Of a stretch of DNA of 64,000 bases, positions 1-12,145 are shown in pieces. A program made the translations under genes and the position numbers. Positions within the stretch are counted from its first letter, which is position 1, and every line of letters begins with the position of its first letter. The stretch is taken from the NCBI GenBank assembly GCA_038501625.1, contig JAZAYU010000012.1, positions 5,580,001 through 5,644,000 of the forward strand, read 5' to 3'. This stretch comes from Corbicula japonica (lineage: Eukaryota; Mollusca; Bivalvia; Venerida; Cyrenidae). The notes under the pieces are model-generated. The model was not told the origin of the DNA. It saw only the letters and a list, made by a program, of their open reading frames with translations, and did no database searches.

Positions 1-205
1 GAATCCTGCATATCACAGACAACGAAAAAGCAAAATTCAAACAGCAGGAAATATATCCTTGAGGTGATTGAAGAATATTGTAAACTATACTAGCTGGAAT
101 ATTGAAACCACCCTTTAAACTGGTCGAAATATTAAAACAAAAGCAATTTTAGAAGTACTATTAATTAACATAAGTATCGTGCTCAACGACCTTCAAAGAA
201 AGCAA
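1..205 (-). repeat. Family A repeat, truncated copy
   Basis: This stretch matches the distal part of the fullest family A copy (about 34880-35090) in the same orientation. Shared segments include the ones around ATATTGAAACCACCC and AATTTTAGAAGTACTATT. It is cut by the window edge. It lies in the intron just downstream of the 236-930 exon. A-family function is unknown. Confidence 0.75.
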
Positions 206-235
206 TTTTTGAAGAAAAAAAGAACTGGCTTTTAC

Positions 236-930
236 CTGGCTTTTGCATTGCTTGTCCACATATCTCGTCCTGAGGCTAAACGTAAAGTTAACGTGTGAAA
301 GAAGTGCTGAGTATGTTAGAGGTTCAATCCTCGGACGTAGCACTTCAAAATGAACTGTCACTTTTCTATCACATTTTGCTTTTGTCATACCCACATGTTT
401 ACTTAAGGCTTCACCAATCTGTATGATATCCAGTTTTTTGTCAATTATAAAATGGAAAGGAAACGTTTTACAGAATGTCTGGGTGCCAATTTTACTGTCG
501 GACGGACGTTTACTAGTCATTTCTTGCGGAGAACATATTCTACACGTGGGCGATGATCTATCATCATCCGCAAAGATGTCAAATATATGATGAAACGATC
601 CAGGAGTATTGCTACATTTCACAGATACAGTTGCATCCCTCTGAAACAGGTATCTGGAGATCCCTATCACTATTCCTGCATAATATTCCAAGAGGTTTCT
701 CTTGTCTGTATAAAAGTGAAGCGTCATTTTGTTGTGTTCGTATTCACAACGGGAAGAAGGTGGCATATGAGATTTAAATGTGTCTGATATGTAGGTCTGC
801 AGTCCGTCCAGGTTGCTGAAGAATTCTATCATGTTGCTGCCCATCATCCGGATTGCGTCACCGTACTCCTGAAGACACAGACGGAAGTACTCTTCGCCCA
901 AATTACGCATTAATACATCTAATTGCATCT
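236..930 (-). CDS. Soluble guanylate cyclase alpha-type subunit, HNOB/HNOBA exon
   Basis: This 695-bp internal exon encodes the haem-NO-binding-like (HNOB) region and the start of the HNOBA (PAS-like) region of a cytosolic guanylate cyclase subunit, a cGMP-producing NO receptor. Counting from the methionine at 928, residues 8-96 carry NLGEEYFRLC, a NLDGL motif, RCEYEHNKMTLHFY and the segment around YAGIVIGISRYLF. Residues about 150-225 carry the alpha-typical FCKTFPFHF, followed by IIQIGEAL and FEVLRPRI. The Y-x-S-x-R haem-contact motif of beta subunits is not present (it reads HFYTDKR), which fits an alpha subunit. The exon starts after TTTTTCAG at 931 and ends before GTAAAA at 235 (CAG/GTAAAA). 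It enters with two bases of a split codon and leaves in phase 0. An apparent stop at 161-163 lies in the following intron. The cyclase catalytic domain must lie left of the window. Confidence 0.9.
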
Positions 931-1832
931 CTGAAAAAGATGAAACAGAACTTATTGTCCCAATTTGTATAATATTGTAAAAGCGTATATCAATATTTAT
1001 TATTTATAAAAAATGAGCTGCTTATTTAGGTTTTCTAGAATAATGTTAATTCTATAAACGGTTACAATACACTCAGTTTTTTATTCACTTAGTGTTTAAA
1101 ATAGTTTGGGCACCCGAAACAATTGTAATTCGGAAATTCCGACATGCATTACCATATGGTATTTATATGACCAAGTTGCTATGTACGAGTACATTATACG
1201 TCTTATTGAAGCTTATCATCCATTTGTCTCAAATAAGTCAAGAGTCTATTTGTTGGTTGATATTATTTTGATTTTATATGATATGTGTTTGTAGTCACCA
1301 ACAATCCGTTATTCTCAACTTAGTCAATGTTCTATTGCAGGTTGATAGTACTATTTGTATGAAGTTACTGTACTGGCAATGCGAGTGATTGGTTGAGTAC
1401 ATGGAATTTATATGTTGATTTTATCTTTTTAATAATATATTTAAAAAAAACGCTTAAAGTTGCATAGTTATTGAATAGATTCATACAACTTCAGTTAAAA
1501 GTTACAAAGGATGAACAGTTTTCAAACAAGATCCTTCTTTTTCTCAACATGCATTACTACAAGCACAAAAGGTTCATTGCCATAACATCATATTAATCTG
1601 GCTAAAATAACGATTTTATTACATTATTAACATCTGCTTTGCCTTAAATCATCACTTTAGTGCAAAAACAGTATGAGCACCATTAAAATATGAAGGAGAT
1701 GTACAGTTATTGCACTAAGTTTATCGATATCGATAGTTTTTCAATAATTACATTAATACGTAGATTAACAAAATATAACATTTGACCATGTTTATGTTTA
1801 ATTAGTTGATTAAAAATTTGTATTTAACGTAC
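931..1832 (-). other. Intron of guanylate cyclase gene
   Basis: The intron between the two supported exons runs from GTACGT (1832-1827 on the minus strand) to TTTTTCAG at 931. No coding potential or known repeat was recognised inside it; the plus-strand open frame near 1106-1294 has no supporting motif. Confidence 0.6.
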
Positions 1833-1951
1833 TAAGTATGTGAGCAGAGTGTTTGATAATATCTAGGGCAACAGTTTCATCTATCGGTTCTTGCTTTTTG
1901 TCTGCGTTCTCCAGAACCTCTTCAAAGTCAACAGCTGATGTACAGGAAGCT
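1833..1951 (-). CDS. Soluble guanylate cyclase alpha-type subunit, upstream exon
   Basis: This is a 119-bp exon on the minus strand, bounded by TTTAATTTCAG at 1952 and the donor A/GTACGT at 1833/1832. It encodes ASCTSAVDFEEVLENADKKQ and continues through IDETVALDIIKHSAHIL. In vertebrate alpha subunits the equivalent segment has a DFE.. helix followed by about 20 residues and then the LGEE motif. The exon ends with a single base (A), and the next exon starts with AG. The joined codon is AAG, giving HILK-MQLDVLMRNLGEEYF with the expected spacing. It starts with one base of a split codon, so the preceding exon must end in phase 2. The first coding exon (15653-16209) ends in phase 0, so at least one small exon between them has not been located. 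Confidence 0.72.
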
Positions 1952-4358
1952 CTGAAATTAAACATAAGCATTGGTGAAAAAGGCAATTTTAAGTCCCCCG
2001 AATACGACAAATATTAAAATAGTTCAAGGTCAGTTTGATGTAGCCTGTTCGTGGACATAAAGGGAAAAGCACATCACAAAGCACGACCTCTATCCCCAGG
2101 ATAAGTGCTAAATAAAACAGACGACATTTATTTAAATCAAATATGTTGAGAAAAGAAAGAAGTAGTCAAAAATTGTAACAGAAGCTCTTTATAATTTTTA
2201 AGAATGATTATGATTGTGTATATTGAAAATGATAGAAAAGTATTGATAATTTTTAAAAAACAAAAACAACATCTTAAGATGTCAAAAGTTTCATCAAGGA
2301 CGAAAATGTCTGAAACATTACTTATATTGTGAAGTTTAATAATTTAATCGACTTTTTCAATATGATTTAATTTCACACAATCGGAAGATGTTGCAATTCT
2401 ACCTTATTTCTCTGACATATTTGTAAAAGTATAACTGTCCCAATTCATCAAAATGAGTTACAAACAAGGAAGGAATGGATATAAACAGTAATTCTTAGAG
2501 AAAAAGAGAGAGAAAATTGTTCTACAATCAGTCTTGGACAGAGTAAGACGAAAAGATTTATTGCTTTAGGGAAATAATTGGTACATTATGGTGACACTTT
2601 GTCCAAGAATAGCTTATTAAAATCGTCGTAGTGTTTCGGATCTCTCCTGTAGCTAAGGCCATGGAATAACGAGTAAATAGCGTACAAAACCGGTCGCAAT
2701 GATCAAGAAAATATCACCAAATGACGTATCCAATCTGTTCTATTAATTAAACCGATAGAGAGAAATCATGTTACATTTTCTAATATGAACACCAAATTTA
2801 TCTGTTGCTTTTAATAATATTTTAGGTAAAATAACCTTTGGAAACATAACAATGTATGACATAAAGTGTGTAATCTGGACACTTCTATAGGAAATCAGAC
2901 GGACATAGAATATTGAATTAAGACTGCCTCATGGAAAATAAACGTATTTAAAATAAAGAGATTACTTTAACGCAATAAATGGACTGAGCTTCTTAAAATG
3001 AAATGAAATATGAATATTGATGCCATAAAATATTGGAAAACTTAAGGAAACTGTTTTAACAGATAGCATGCAACATATTAAATTAGGTATATATAATAAG
3101 GTATAATATGTTATTTTAAACTGTTTCGGTTTCATTGATCATGATTTCGTCTGTAAATGAAAATTCTATTCTTTTGTCGTCTGTCTGTTTCGATGGATGC
3201 CAACTTTATTTTAAATGCAAGTCAAAGGGTCTTTCTTCTATTCGGCTTATAATTGTTCGAAGAATTTATAAGTAGTAGTTGTTGCATCTCTTTTTCGATC
3301 GTGCAAAATAAACGATACAACATAAAAAAGTTGTATCTCTCTTAAGTCCCTCTTATGTCTGCAATGTCCATTTCCCGAGTACAAGAAACTGATCCAAAAC
3401 AATTTAGACTGCAATGTAACGGAAATTAAGCCGGTAAATCAAAGAAAAGCCACTCAATCATCCAACAGGTCGAAATCTCTGACACTTGTGGCAAAACACA
3501 GGCATTATTGCATAACAAATTGTTTCCTAACATCAGGACTGACTTGGAAATGAAAGACGTGCCGCTGTGACATTACATTTTCCCGTTTCCTAGATTTTCC
3601 TTCTCGAGATCAGACCTTTGAATTTCCCATCAATTTTTTAAAGACTTTGCCCTAAAAAAAGAGAGACACATTAAATTTAGAAAAAGCACACATCTAACAG
3701 ATGAATATCTTTTTTAAGCAAAACATTGTGATTGAGTTTTGGTAGTGGAAATATTTGAAGTTTCTGGAGCAATAAAATTAAAGAAGATTTACGAGGTCGG
3801 TTAACGTAAAGGAGGATATAAAAACAATTTTGATTGCCGTGCCTTCTAAAAATATAGCTAGTATAAAGATAGCTTACATTCTTATCAAGATTTTGAGTCA
3901 ATTTGGAAACTACACGGTTTCTCTAAGTTGAGATGATATGCAAAATAAACAAAATAACTTAACTTAGAGAAGACCGATTTGAAATGAAACAGGTTTTGAG
4001 ATAATAAAAATCCAGTTTTCTAGATTTTTGAACGGTGAAATTAAGTTTTCTGCATTGCTGACAATACAGAAAGTTGATTTTAGGGTTCGGCCGATCTTTC
4101 AAATTTAAGTTATTGCTTTATAGTTTGGGAAATCTCGCAGTTAGCTCTATCTGTTATTTTCTCATAATAATATTTGATTTTATTTCATGGTTTGATTTAA
4201 CCTCGAAATAACCTCGAATAATATCAGATTAATGACGACATTTCAAGAATCGACTTCAGCTGTTGAATGACACATGCCTCAGTATCTTATATCAATGAAC
4301 ATTGAGTTAAACTGAAGACTCTCGCTAAAATGAACATGCTGTTCATTTAGTGTTGTTT

Positions 4359-4578
4359 TCTACGTGTGCTAAGACACTTACATCAAAAGTTTTATATTCG
4401 ATATTTGGTATTGATTTTCTACGTGTACTAAGATATTTACATCAGAAGTTTTATAATCGATATTTGGTTTTAATTTTCTACGTGTGTTAAGATACTTACA
4501 TCATATTTTTAAAATCGATATTTGGTTTTGAAATTCTACTTGTGCTTAGATACTTACATCAAAAGTTTTATATTCGAC
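4359..4578. repeat. 59-bp tandem repeat, about 3.7 copies
   Basis: Units begin with TCTACGTGTGCTAAGA-like sequence at 4359, 4418, 4477 and 4535, and each contains TACATCA..AGTTTTATA and CGATATTTGG. Copies differ at several positions, so the array is old. It lies inside the guanylate cyclase intron. Confidence 0.85.
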
Positions 4579-5047
4579 GGGTCTTTCTTAATGAGTAGAT
4601 TGTGGATCGCTCTGTACATAAATCCCGTCTGAAACAGAAACAATAGAAAAAATATATTGACAAAATGAAAACATAATATTGTAGAAAAATAACATTATTA
4701 AGGAATATATCAAGGCATTACAAATTTAAAATGAAGTAGTGGTACGTCGAGAAAGCCTCAATCAGAAATCGCAGCCTCGTCACGCAGCTAGATTGAAGAG
4801 CAAATTTTGACATAATGTCTCAAATTATTTTGTAAACAATAACCTTCAATGAAAAAATATCAATGATTTAACTCCAGGGGTTGTGTTCTCAGTTTATTGA
4901 TCGAGTATCGAACCATTTCGGTTGGCAATGCTTTTTATATCAATTTTCTGTGTTATTTTGCATTCATCATTGTCAAGTAGATGGAGTTAATTCAACAAGG
5001 CAACTTGTTATTGTTTGTTCATTCTTTAATTTACAGAGGTCTTTTAG

Positions 5048-5194
5048 GGCAAAAGTTCATAAAACTAAGGTTGGAGACCAGTCTCAAATCTCAGGCATCT
5101 GATTGGCTGAAATGGCGACAACTCGCCATTTCAGCCAATCAGATGCTTGAAATTTGAAACTGGTCTCCAGATTCAGTTTTATGATCTTGAGCAC
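5048..5194. mobile_element. Family B palindromic MITE, copy 1
   Basis: The whole element is an inverted repeat with essentially no loop. The left arm carries GTCTCAAATCTCAGGCATCT and GATTGGCTGAAATGGCGA, and the right arm is its near reverse complement. The outer ends (CATAAAACTAAGG / CAGTTTTATGATC) are more diverged than in copies at 9.0, 11.6 and 27.5 kb. Confidence 0.85.
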
Positions 5195-8100
5195 AGTTAT
5201 TTACGTTCACATTCAACAAACTGATACCGAGGGGGTTCGGTGCTTGATTAGGCTTACTCCTTCACATTTCAGTATGAGAAAGAATAGTTTGCCTTTATCC
5301 GGCGCTGATAGAAAGAGAGCAGAATTTCAATTACTGATCATGATGAACAACCTCGATCAGATATATTCTGCAATCGTGTTTTATTTGTTGTGTTTGATGA
5401 TCACACAAAAACGTTAAATGGATCGATTGTAGTTTTTTGCAGCCCACTAGACTATCATTGTGGTTACTTATTTACTTCATCACGCACAGAGTTGAATGTA
5501 CCTGAGCATATGTATTGCAAAGTTTGATAGCGAATGAATTGTACCAAGATACCAAAAGTCATTGTACTTGTTTAACACTATCTTTTTTTAAAAAAAATCT
5601 TCATCGTTACTTAGATATTCACCAGGCCGATGTCCCATATTGTTGACTGACTACATTCCATTGTGTATTGCTTTCTTCGCGTAGTCTTAGAGGGCGTTAT
5701 GTAGACATTCTAAAGGGCTTAGGCTTAAGCCAGGGATTGATGTATCAATGGTTCAGGCGGATGAGTTGGATCAGATTTGACTGTCACAACTAACACCTGA
5801 AGTAAGATATGTACCAGCTGCATTGAACAAATATCTAATAAATTCTGTAGGGTATGAGCGAATTTATAACACGGGATTAAAGACGAATTAAATAAGAACG
5901 CCTGTAGGTGTTGGAAAAGAATTGCACCGAAGAGCGTAATATCAGTTTAACAAACAATTGTATTTAGCACTAATTTATTATCATTATTAAAATTCTTCAA
6001 TGGTTTTGTTATTTACATTTCTGTTCCAGTTTTATCCTATGCTCACATGTCAGTTTTAAATGAGGTGTTCGCTTACAAAAAAAATAACACTACAATAAAA
6101 CCCCGATAACAAAGCATTAGTGCAGCTCTGTAGATTATATTAGTAACAATAAAATACCTGAGAGAAAAACAGTACGACTAGAACATTGAAGGTTGGCTCA
6201 CTTAACATGCAGTGTGCTGTAGAATGTCATTTTCGGTAGCCTGTCTGAATTTGAACGCTGTTTTGTGTTTGACATTGTCTTTAATAAATGTCTTCAATGT
6301 ACACATATAATCTAAATCTCCATGAAGCAAGGTGTGAACATTTGTCTGTTTCAGAACATAAAAGATTACTAAAGCAAAGCAAATACTACGTTTCGGCCTT
6401 TGGCCTTTTTCAAGAAATCTAGAAATCTATTTTTCGAAATTGTGTTTCGAAAAGCGACTAGGATGTAAATGTTAAAACTTTATAGATTTCTTGAAAAATG
6501 CCAAAGACCGAAATGTTGGATAGATAAGAGTAAAAAGGAAATGTGTGTTTTCCTCGTACAATTAAAAGCAAAAATGACAATCAAATTTGACGACAGACAG
6601 CAAACAGACAACAGAGACAGCACCATTAATATCTCTAAAAAGACAAATTGGCAAATATTGCAGTCTGTGTTATTTCACAATGTATCTTAATCGACCACCA
6701 TTATAAATTGATAAATGGGAAGTTTTAGACTCGCCAAAAACTGTTAAGTTAAACATATTGATGGTACATTTTGGATCAACCTGTTTGAAGGTAGTAATGG
6801 AAATGAATATTCTCGGAAATTCTCGCCAAAAATATTCAGACAAGTTTTTTGAGTTTTGTCATAGTTACACTGTTCCAGTTCATGACTCAAAATAGCTTCA
6901 AATGTGCTCGAAATGTCTTTATCCAATTGTTCGTACTACATTATATTTTACGTCATTATAAATCAGTTTCAATTAATTACCTATGTCATATTATGACGAT
7001 TACGTTTACCAACATTAACCGCGCAATCTTGACCTGGGTTGAAACGATTAATACGTTGTAGCCTGCTTGGATTTATGTGGCCAGGCACTGTTGCCGAGGC
7101 GGTTCGAACCCTGGTCTATGCCAGTATCATTTCTTTTTTTCTTTACTGGCTGTGTTGGCAATAAGTTTTTCTGAACGTGTGGTTATTTTAATAACCCTAT
7201 TAAAGTGTTTAAGTGGTTCTAAATGAGTAAAATTATGGGGGGAAAAGGTAGCATAAGTTGTAAAATCAACCCCGCCATAACGAAGCATACATCATGCTGC
7301 TTATATTTTATAAAGTAACTTTGAACGCCTACTCAAATCCATAGGTTCACAGACCTCTTGCACATTTTTGGCATGTCAAGTTCATATCTCGTTTGTCAAC
7401 ACAGTAAGCTTGTAATGGGAAAATGGTGTAGCTACAAATCCATAACAAATACGAAATGATAAGTTGTGATTACCCTTTTAACCTATATAAAATACATGTT
7501 CATCTTTGTTATCACATTAATAGAACCTTTATATCTTATGTCCTTGCAGTTTAGTAACTCGTTAATCCAAACGCAACTCTTCGTTCAATCTGTGAGTTTT
7601 CACAAGACTGGATCAAATCTCTAACGTTTGCCGGCGGATAGATACAGAAAAGTTGATTTGGTGCGAATCTAAATAAAAAATACAAAGTCGTCCCTTTTAA
7701 ATTTGTTACTGTATCTTACGTCGTAAGCTACATCCAATATTTAGTTAACAGTAAATTACATTGAATATAACGCACTCTTCTAGCTAAACCTCCATTTTAT
7801 CTTACCCCATGTGTAAGGGAAATATTTTTCCCTTACTTTTGAGGTAAAGCTATTGAGCGATACAAAATATTATATTAACTATGAAATGCAGTTTACAACT
7901 TAGTATTATTTAACACAAAGAGATGAAGTTCCACTTTACTATTTGACAGTAATTGAAGCACCGTGTTTTTCAATTATCATATGTCATTTACCGTTCATTT
8001 CAAATTTCCATAATAGCAGCACATGTATGACTTGACCATTTAAATTTCGCTTAAAAATCGCAGAAACAAAAGACTGACCACTCCAAAATTGCGACAAAAC

Positions 8101-8597
8101 CACTTAACATTTACTTATGTCAGTCAGACAACATTTATAATTCCTCTCTTTTAACTTATGTCAGCTCAAATTTGAATAATAAAACTGAGATTCGATGAGA
8201 TTCGAATAATCCAGACCAAGCGTTGTTAGCGAGAGTATTTTAAACTAAAATAACATACTAAAACAAAAACAAATATTTTGCCTATTATGTCTTTGATTTC
8301 TTTTCCTAAATAATATTTCGGAACTTAATAAGCAAAAACTATTGCTCTATCGGTGTTTCATATTGTGATCAGACATTTTGTCATATAATTCGAACTGAAT
8401 GCACCGAATATGCATTTGTTTTGACCACGATGACTATCACAATAAAATAAAATTTCCTGTATCGAAATTTTTCTGGAACTCTTATAGCTTGATTGTCTTT
8501 TCGTGAAGAAACGAAAAAGTACAAAACCGGTCAACATTTATTCACATTTCACATTATCGATAAGCAAACCTACAATTCCAATAATATAAAATATGAC

Positions 8598-8890
8598 AAG
8601 GGAACTTTAAAAGCCGCTTAACACGACAAATATTGCAGACTCAGTTAGGTTGAGACTATTCCTGGGGAGTAAGGACATTGCAAAGTTCCTGTTTACACCG
8701 CCTTGCCCGATTGATCGCAACGCAGTATCCGCAAAAACAAACACTACACTTTTTTTATCAATCCCAAACGACAGTATGAGAATGACGGCGATAAAGGAAT
8801 AGGTTTGCCCTGAACAAAAAAAAACAACAATAGGCTTAACTAAGCAGAATAGGTTTCTGTCAAGGGATCTGATAATAAAAATCACATCGG
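8598..8890 (-). repeat. Family A repeat, degenerate copy
   Basis: It starts with GGGAACTTTAAAAGCC, the reverse complement of the A-family tail. It later shows the CAGAATAGGTTTCTGTCA..GGATCTGATAATA segment found in the full copy at 34.8 kb. It directly precedes a B palindrome. A long open frame across it (about 8607-8978) is a by-product of repeat sequence. Confidence 0.65.
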
Positions 8891-8937
8891 ACGCCAAAAG
8901 CATAAGTAAAACAGCAGTTATCAGGCGGTACACATCA

Positions 8938-9085
8938 TGGCTGAAGGTTATAAAACTGAGCATGGAAACCAGTCTCAAATCTCAAGCATCTGATTGGCTG
9001 AAATGGCGACTGGTCGCCATTTCAGCCAATCAGATGCTTGAGATTTGAGACTGGTTTTCATGCTCAGTTTTATAACCTTGGGCAC
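8938..9085. mobile_element. Family B palindromic MITE, copy 2
   Basis: This is a near-perfect palindrome of about 148 bp centred near 9012 on GGCGACTGGTCGCC. Each arm carries, from the outside in, AAGGTTATAAAACTGAGCATG, CCAGTCTCAAATCTCAAGC and GATTGGCTGAAATGGCGAC. It is one of the best-preserved copies. Confidence 0.92.
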
Positions 9086-9689
9086 AGATTTCACATTTTC
9101 GTCGACAGTTCGTGATTTCTTTCTGATCATATTGTAAATCTATGCTCTCTTTTCCTCCCCACGTTTTGGCAGTACGCGAAGGCTGTGTTTTCTGAATGTG
9201 GTTATTCTTACTATACACATTTCACTTTTTATGGTTCAATATATTCACCGAGAAGATGATTGTAAACAACCGTATTTCCATAGTTAGAAAGTCCGTACCA
9301 ATGCCTCGTTAAATAAATTAGTCGTGATAAGGAATCGTGATTTGAATCATGCACGGACAATTAATCATAATCAGGTTAGTCGTAGTGTGTGACATGGGTA
9401 GCTCCATGGAACAGAAGGCGAATTTCTTGACGGAGACCAGGAGCAGAAAATCAAAGACTGAACATTATTTTATGTATTCTCTTCACAGTAGCTTACGTAC
9501 TTAAGGTGTGTGCGACTGTAGTGTGAGACATGACCATTGAAGAACTCTGTTTCAGTTGCATTAGGTCCTAGTTAAATAGCAAGTTCATGTAATGGCACTA
9601 TACGATTCCATTTATTTATCATTAAAGTCTGAATTTTGCTAGGAATGTACGCTACATGCAAATGAACAGCCTCCTTTCAAAGTCAATAA

Positions 9690-9800
9690 AGAGAAATAAA
9701 TAAAAAGGAAACTGAAAGCCTACGAACACGACATATATGAAAATATTGCAGTCTCGATTTGATTGAGCCTGTTCGTGGGCAGTTATGAAAATGCATATTT
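9690..9800 (-). repeat. Family A tail fragment
   Basis: The fragment matches the reversed A-family tail: GAAAGCCTACGAACACGACA, GAAAATATTGCAG, then the hairpin region ATTTGATTGAGCCTGTTCGTG. Only the two-hairpin tail is recognisable. Confidence 0.75.
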
Positions 9801-10244
9801 CTGCACATGCATCAAGATCCGTGGTGAGCGCTTATCAATACTTACAAGATAGCAAGAGTATACGACGGACGCCGCAAGCAACTAACAAAAGAGAGAATTT
9901 TTAGCGGTTTAAATAAGGAAAAAGAAGAACAAAACACATCTTTCTCCCTTAATTTTCTGTTATTCTTGAGGAAAAAGCAATACGAGTACATTGACGAAAA
10001 AACTTAAATAAAAGGAAAGCACTAAAAACCTGTTGGTCATGACATCCAATAATTGATAATTGCATCGATAGTTTGTTTACCTCGCATGCATGATTCGATT
10101 CCACTTATATTTACAAATTGCCTCAAATGAAATATCTTCATTAGTAGCAATTAACAAACCCGATTTCTTAAAAAAACATTAACATCATTTCCCTCTATAA
10201 AGGAAGTTATAAGCAATTCAGATTTTTTCACGATTGCATAAAAT

Positions 10245-10355
10245 AGATGAAAAGGGAACTTTGAAAGCCATCGAACACGAGATATATGAAAATATTGCAG
10301 GCTCGGTTTGATTTGGCCTGTTCATGGACAGTAATGGAAATGCATATTACTGCCT
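10245..10355 (-). repeat. Family A tail fragment
   Basis: It begins with AGATGAAAAGGGAACTTTGA and continues through AATATTGCAGGCTCGGTTTG and GGACAGTAATGGAAATGC. It is a tail-only copy in reverse orientation, facing the plus-oriented copy that starts about 75 bp further on. Confidence 0.8.
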
Positions 10356-10429
10356 ACAAAGGTTAATACAACTGAAAACGAATATATACTACAGAAGTAA
10401 CAAACCCAATAGTTTAACTCATTGTCTAT

Positions 10430-10705
10430 TATTGGACAATACGCCGCTAAACATAGAAGGGTATTTTTTCAAATGATAATGTCGCTTTAAAGGTTCCATG
10501 TTCACCGCCATGTGCACACTAGCATTTGGATGGATTGATATTGTACTGTTTGTTGGTATAAGTATTAATTTGTCCTCAACCTGGGGCTAGGCGGCTTAGG
10601 TAGAATATGCATTGTCAATACTGTCCATGAACAGTCTCAATCAAAACCGAAATTGCAACATTTTCATTTTTGTCGTGTTCGCTTTTTTTCAAATTTCCTT
10701 TCTAT
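10430..10705 (+). repeat. Family A repeat, diverged copy
   Basis: This is a plus-oriented copy. It contains GGACAATACGCCGCTAAACA, AAGGTTCCATGTTCACCG, CTGGGGCTAGGCGGC and TTTGTCGTGTTCGC. The two hairpins of the tail are partly decayed. Confidence 0.78.
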
Positions 10706-11556
10706 CACTTTAATATTTTAATTATGAAAATAGAATCACTTCCTTAGTTTTGTTCTTACATTCACATATGTTCTATTTAATTAACAGGTTTGCTGGTGTG
10801 TTTAATGTTGTTTCACAGTTTGCTATTTTACATATGGACTTATATTATTATTAAATAATTGGATGCTGATATTTTGTATATCTTTGATATCATTTTGTTC
10901 ACATGAATTGTTAAGATTAATGCCATAGGTAATAACTGAATAAGGAAAACAAATTTATGCCAACCAAGATTAAATAATGTCATTATTCTAGCTACACCTG
11001 ATACGCATACATGTTTTTCACGTTTTTATTTGCCATAACCCCTGTGGTCAGTAAGAATTAATCAGACATATTGCCAGGGAATCATGAAAGATGTCTTAAT
11101 TTCAAAACTATGAAGTCTGTTTTAAATGTTCCAGCAACGTTAACTTATACGTCTATTCTTTTAGTGATCCTTTTGTCAGATCGTTGTCATAACTCTTCCC
11201 AGAAGTGATCGCTATTGAAAACGAAAGTACAATACTGATGATTATTATTGCAACTGATTGTTATATATTTAAGTAGGTGTTTTTACACGAGTGGTATCAA
11301 AATCCCATCTAGTTTGCTTTTTTAAAACCACCCTAAGGATAAGTATTCCGCTATTTAATTTAGCTTTTTTTTGCTGTTCTTCTGCTTTGATAGGAAGAAT
11401 TTAGAGACCTTCGAACCTTGTCAAATTAGGGTTTAAACTTTGCAAGTTAGTTAATTTGAGAAAGAAAACTTTTATTTGAAATGGTGCAGAAAAATTAACC
11501 AAGACAACAAATTTAAAGGTACCTCTTTTTACAAAAAAAGTAATATATGCATATCA

Positions 11557-11704
11557 GTGCCCAAGGTTATAAAACTGAGCATGGAAACCAGTCTCAAATC
11601 TCAAGCATCTGATTGGCTGAAATGGCGACCAGTCGCCATTTCAGCCAATCAGATGCTTGAGATTTAAGACTGGTTTCCAATCTCAGCTTTATAACCTTCA
11701 GCCC
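11557..11704. mobile_element. Family B palindromic MITE, copy 3
   Basis: This is a palindrome of about 148 bp with termini GTGCCCAAGGTTATAAAAC and its near complement ATAACCTTCAGCCC. The centre is GGCGACCAGTCGCC. An open frame running through the left arm (about 11476-11667) is a chance product of the repeat. Confidence 0.92.
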
Positions 11705-11864
11705 AGGAATCGCCACACTCACATAACACAGCCTCCCCACGCAGCGAAAAACAAGTAATAGATATCCCTATGTTATAAATTGTGCGTTGCTGATCTCTGT
11801 TTATACTGCTATAAAAGTGATTTTTTGTTCTCTCTTTCAATCAAACATCAAGATGACATTTTGA

Positions 11865-12145
11865 TTCCTATACGCCGCTGAACATGGAATGTTATTAATC
11901 TGAAAATACCACATTGAAGGTTCCATGTTCACCGTCATATGCATACGATCGTTTGGGATGTATCAAAATTGTACTGTTTATTAGTGTAAGTATTGAGTTG
12001 CGCTCAACCCGGGGCTAGGCGGCGTGGGCAGTAATATGCATTTCCATTACTGCCCATGAACAGGCTCAATCAAACCGAGCCTGCAATATTTTTATAATTG
12101 TGTTAAAGTGTTCGGTGGCTTTCAAAGTTCCCTTTTCATCTATTT
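11865..12145 (+). repeat. Family A repeat, well-preserved copy
   Basis: This plus-oriented copy runs from TACGCCGCTGAACATGGAAT to TTCCCTTTTCATCTATTT. The tail has hairpin 1 (GGGCAGTAAT..ATTACTGCCC, 10-bp stem) and hairpin 2 (CAGGCTC..GAGCCTG, 7-bp stem) intact. Confidence 0.88.

Noticed and set aside
3677..3901. Candidate for the missing guanylate cyclase exon: after TTGCTCCAG the minus strand reads KLQIFPLPKLNHNVLLKK.
   Set aside because: The FP..KLN pattern is suggestive, but it would duplicate the preceding LLIPV segment, and only weak phase-2 donors are available.
6744..6926. A minus-strand frame containing STFEAILSHELEQCNYDKTQ.
   Set aside because: No convincing acceptor with matching phase and no fit to the guanylate cyclase alpha sequence.
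8607..8978. A 123-codon minus-strand open frame with hydrophobic stretches.
   Set aside because: It overlaps a degenerate A repeat and the edge of a B palindrome; hydrophobicity comes from AT-rich codons.
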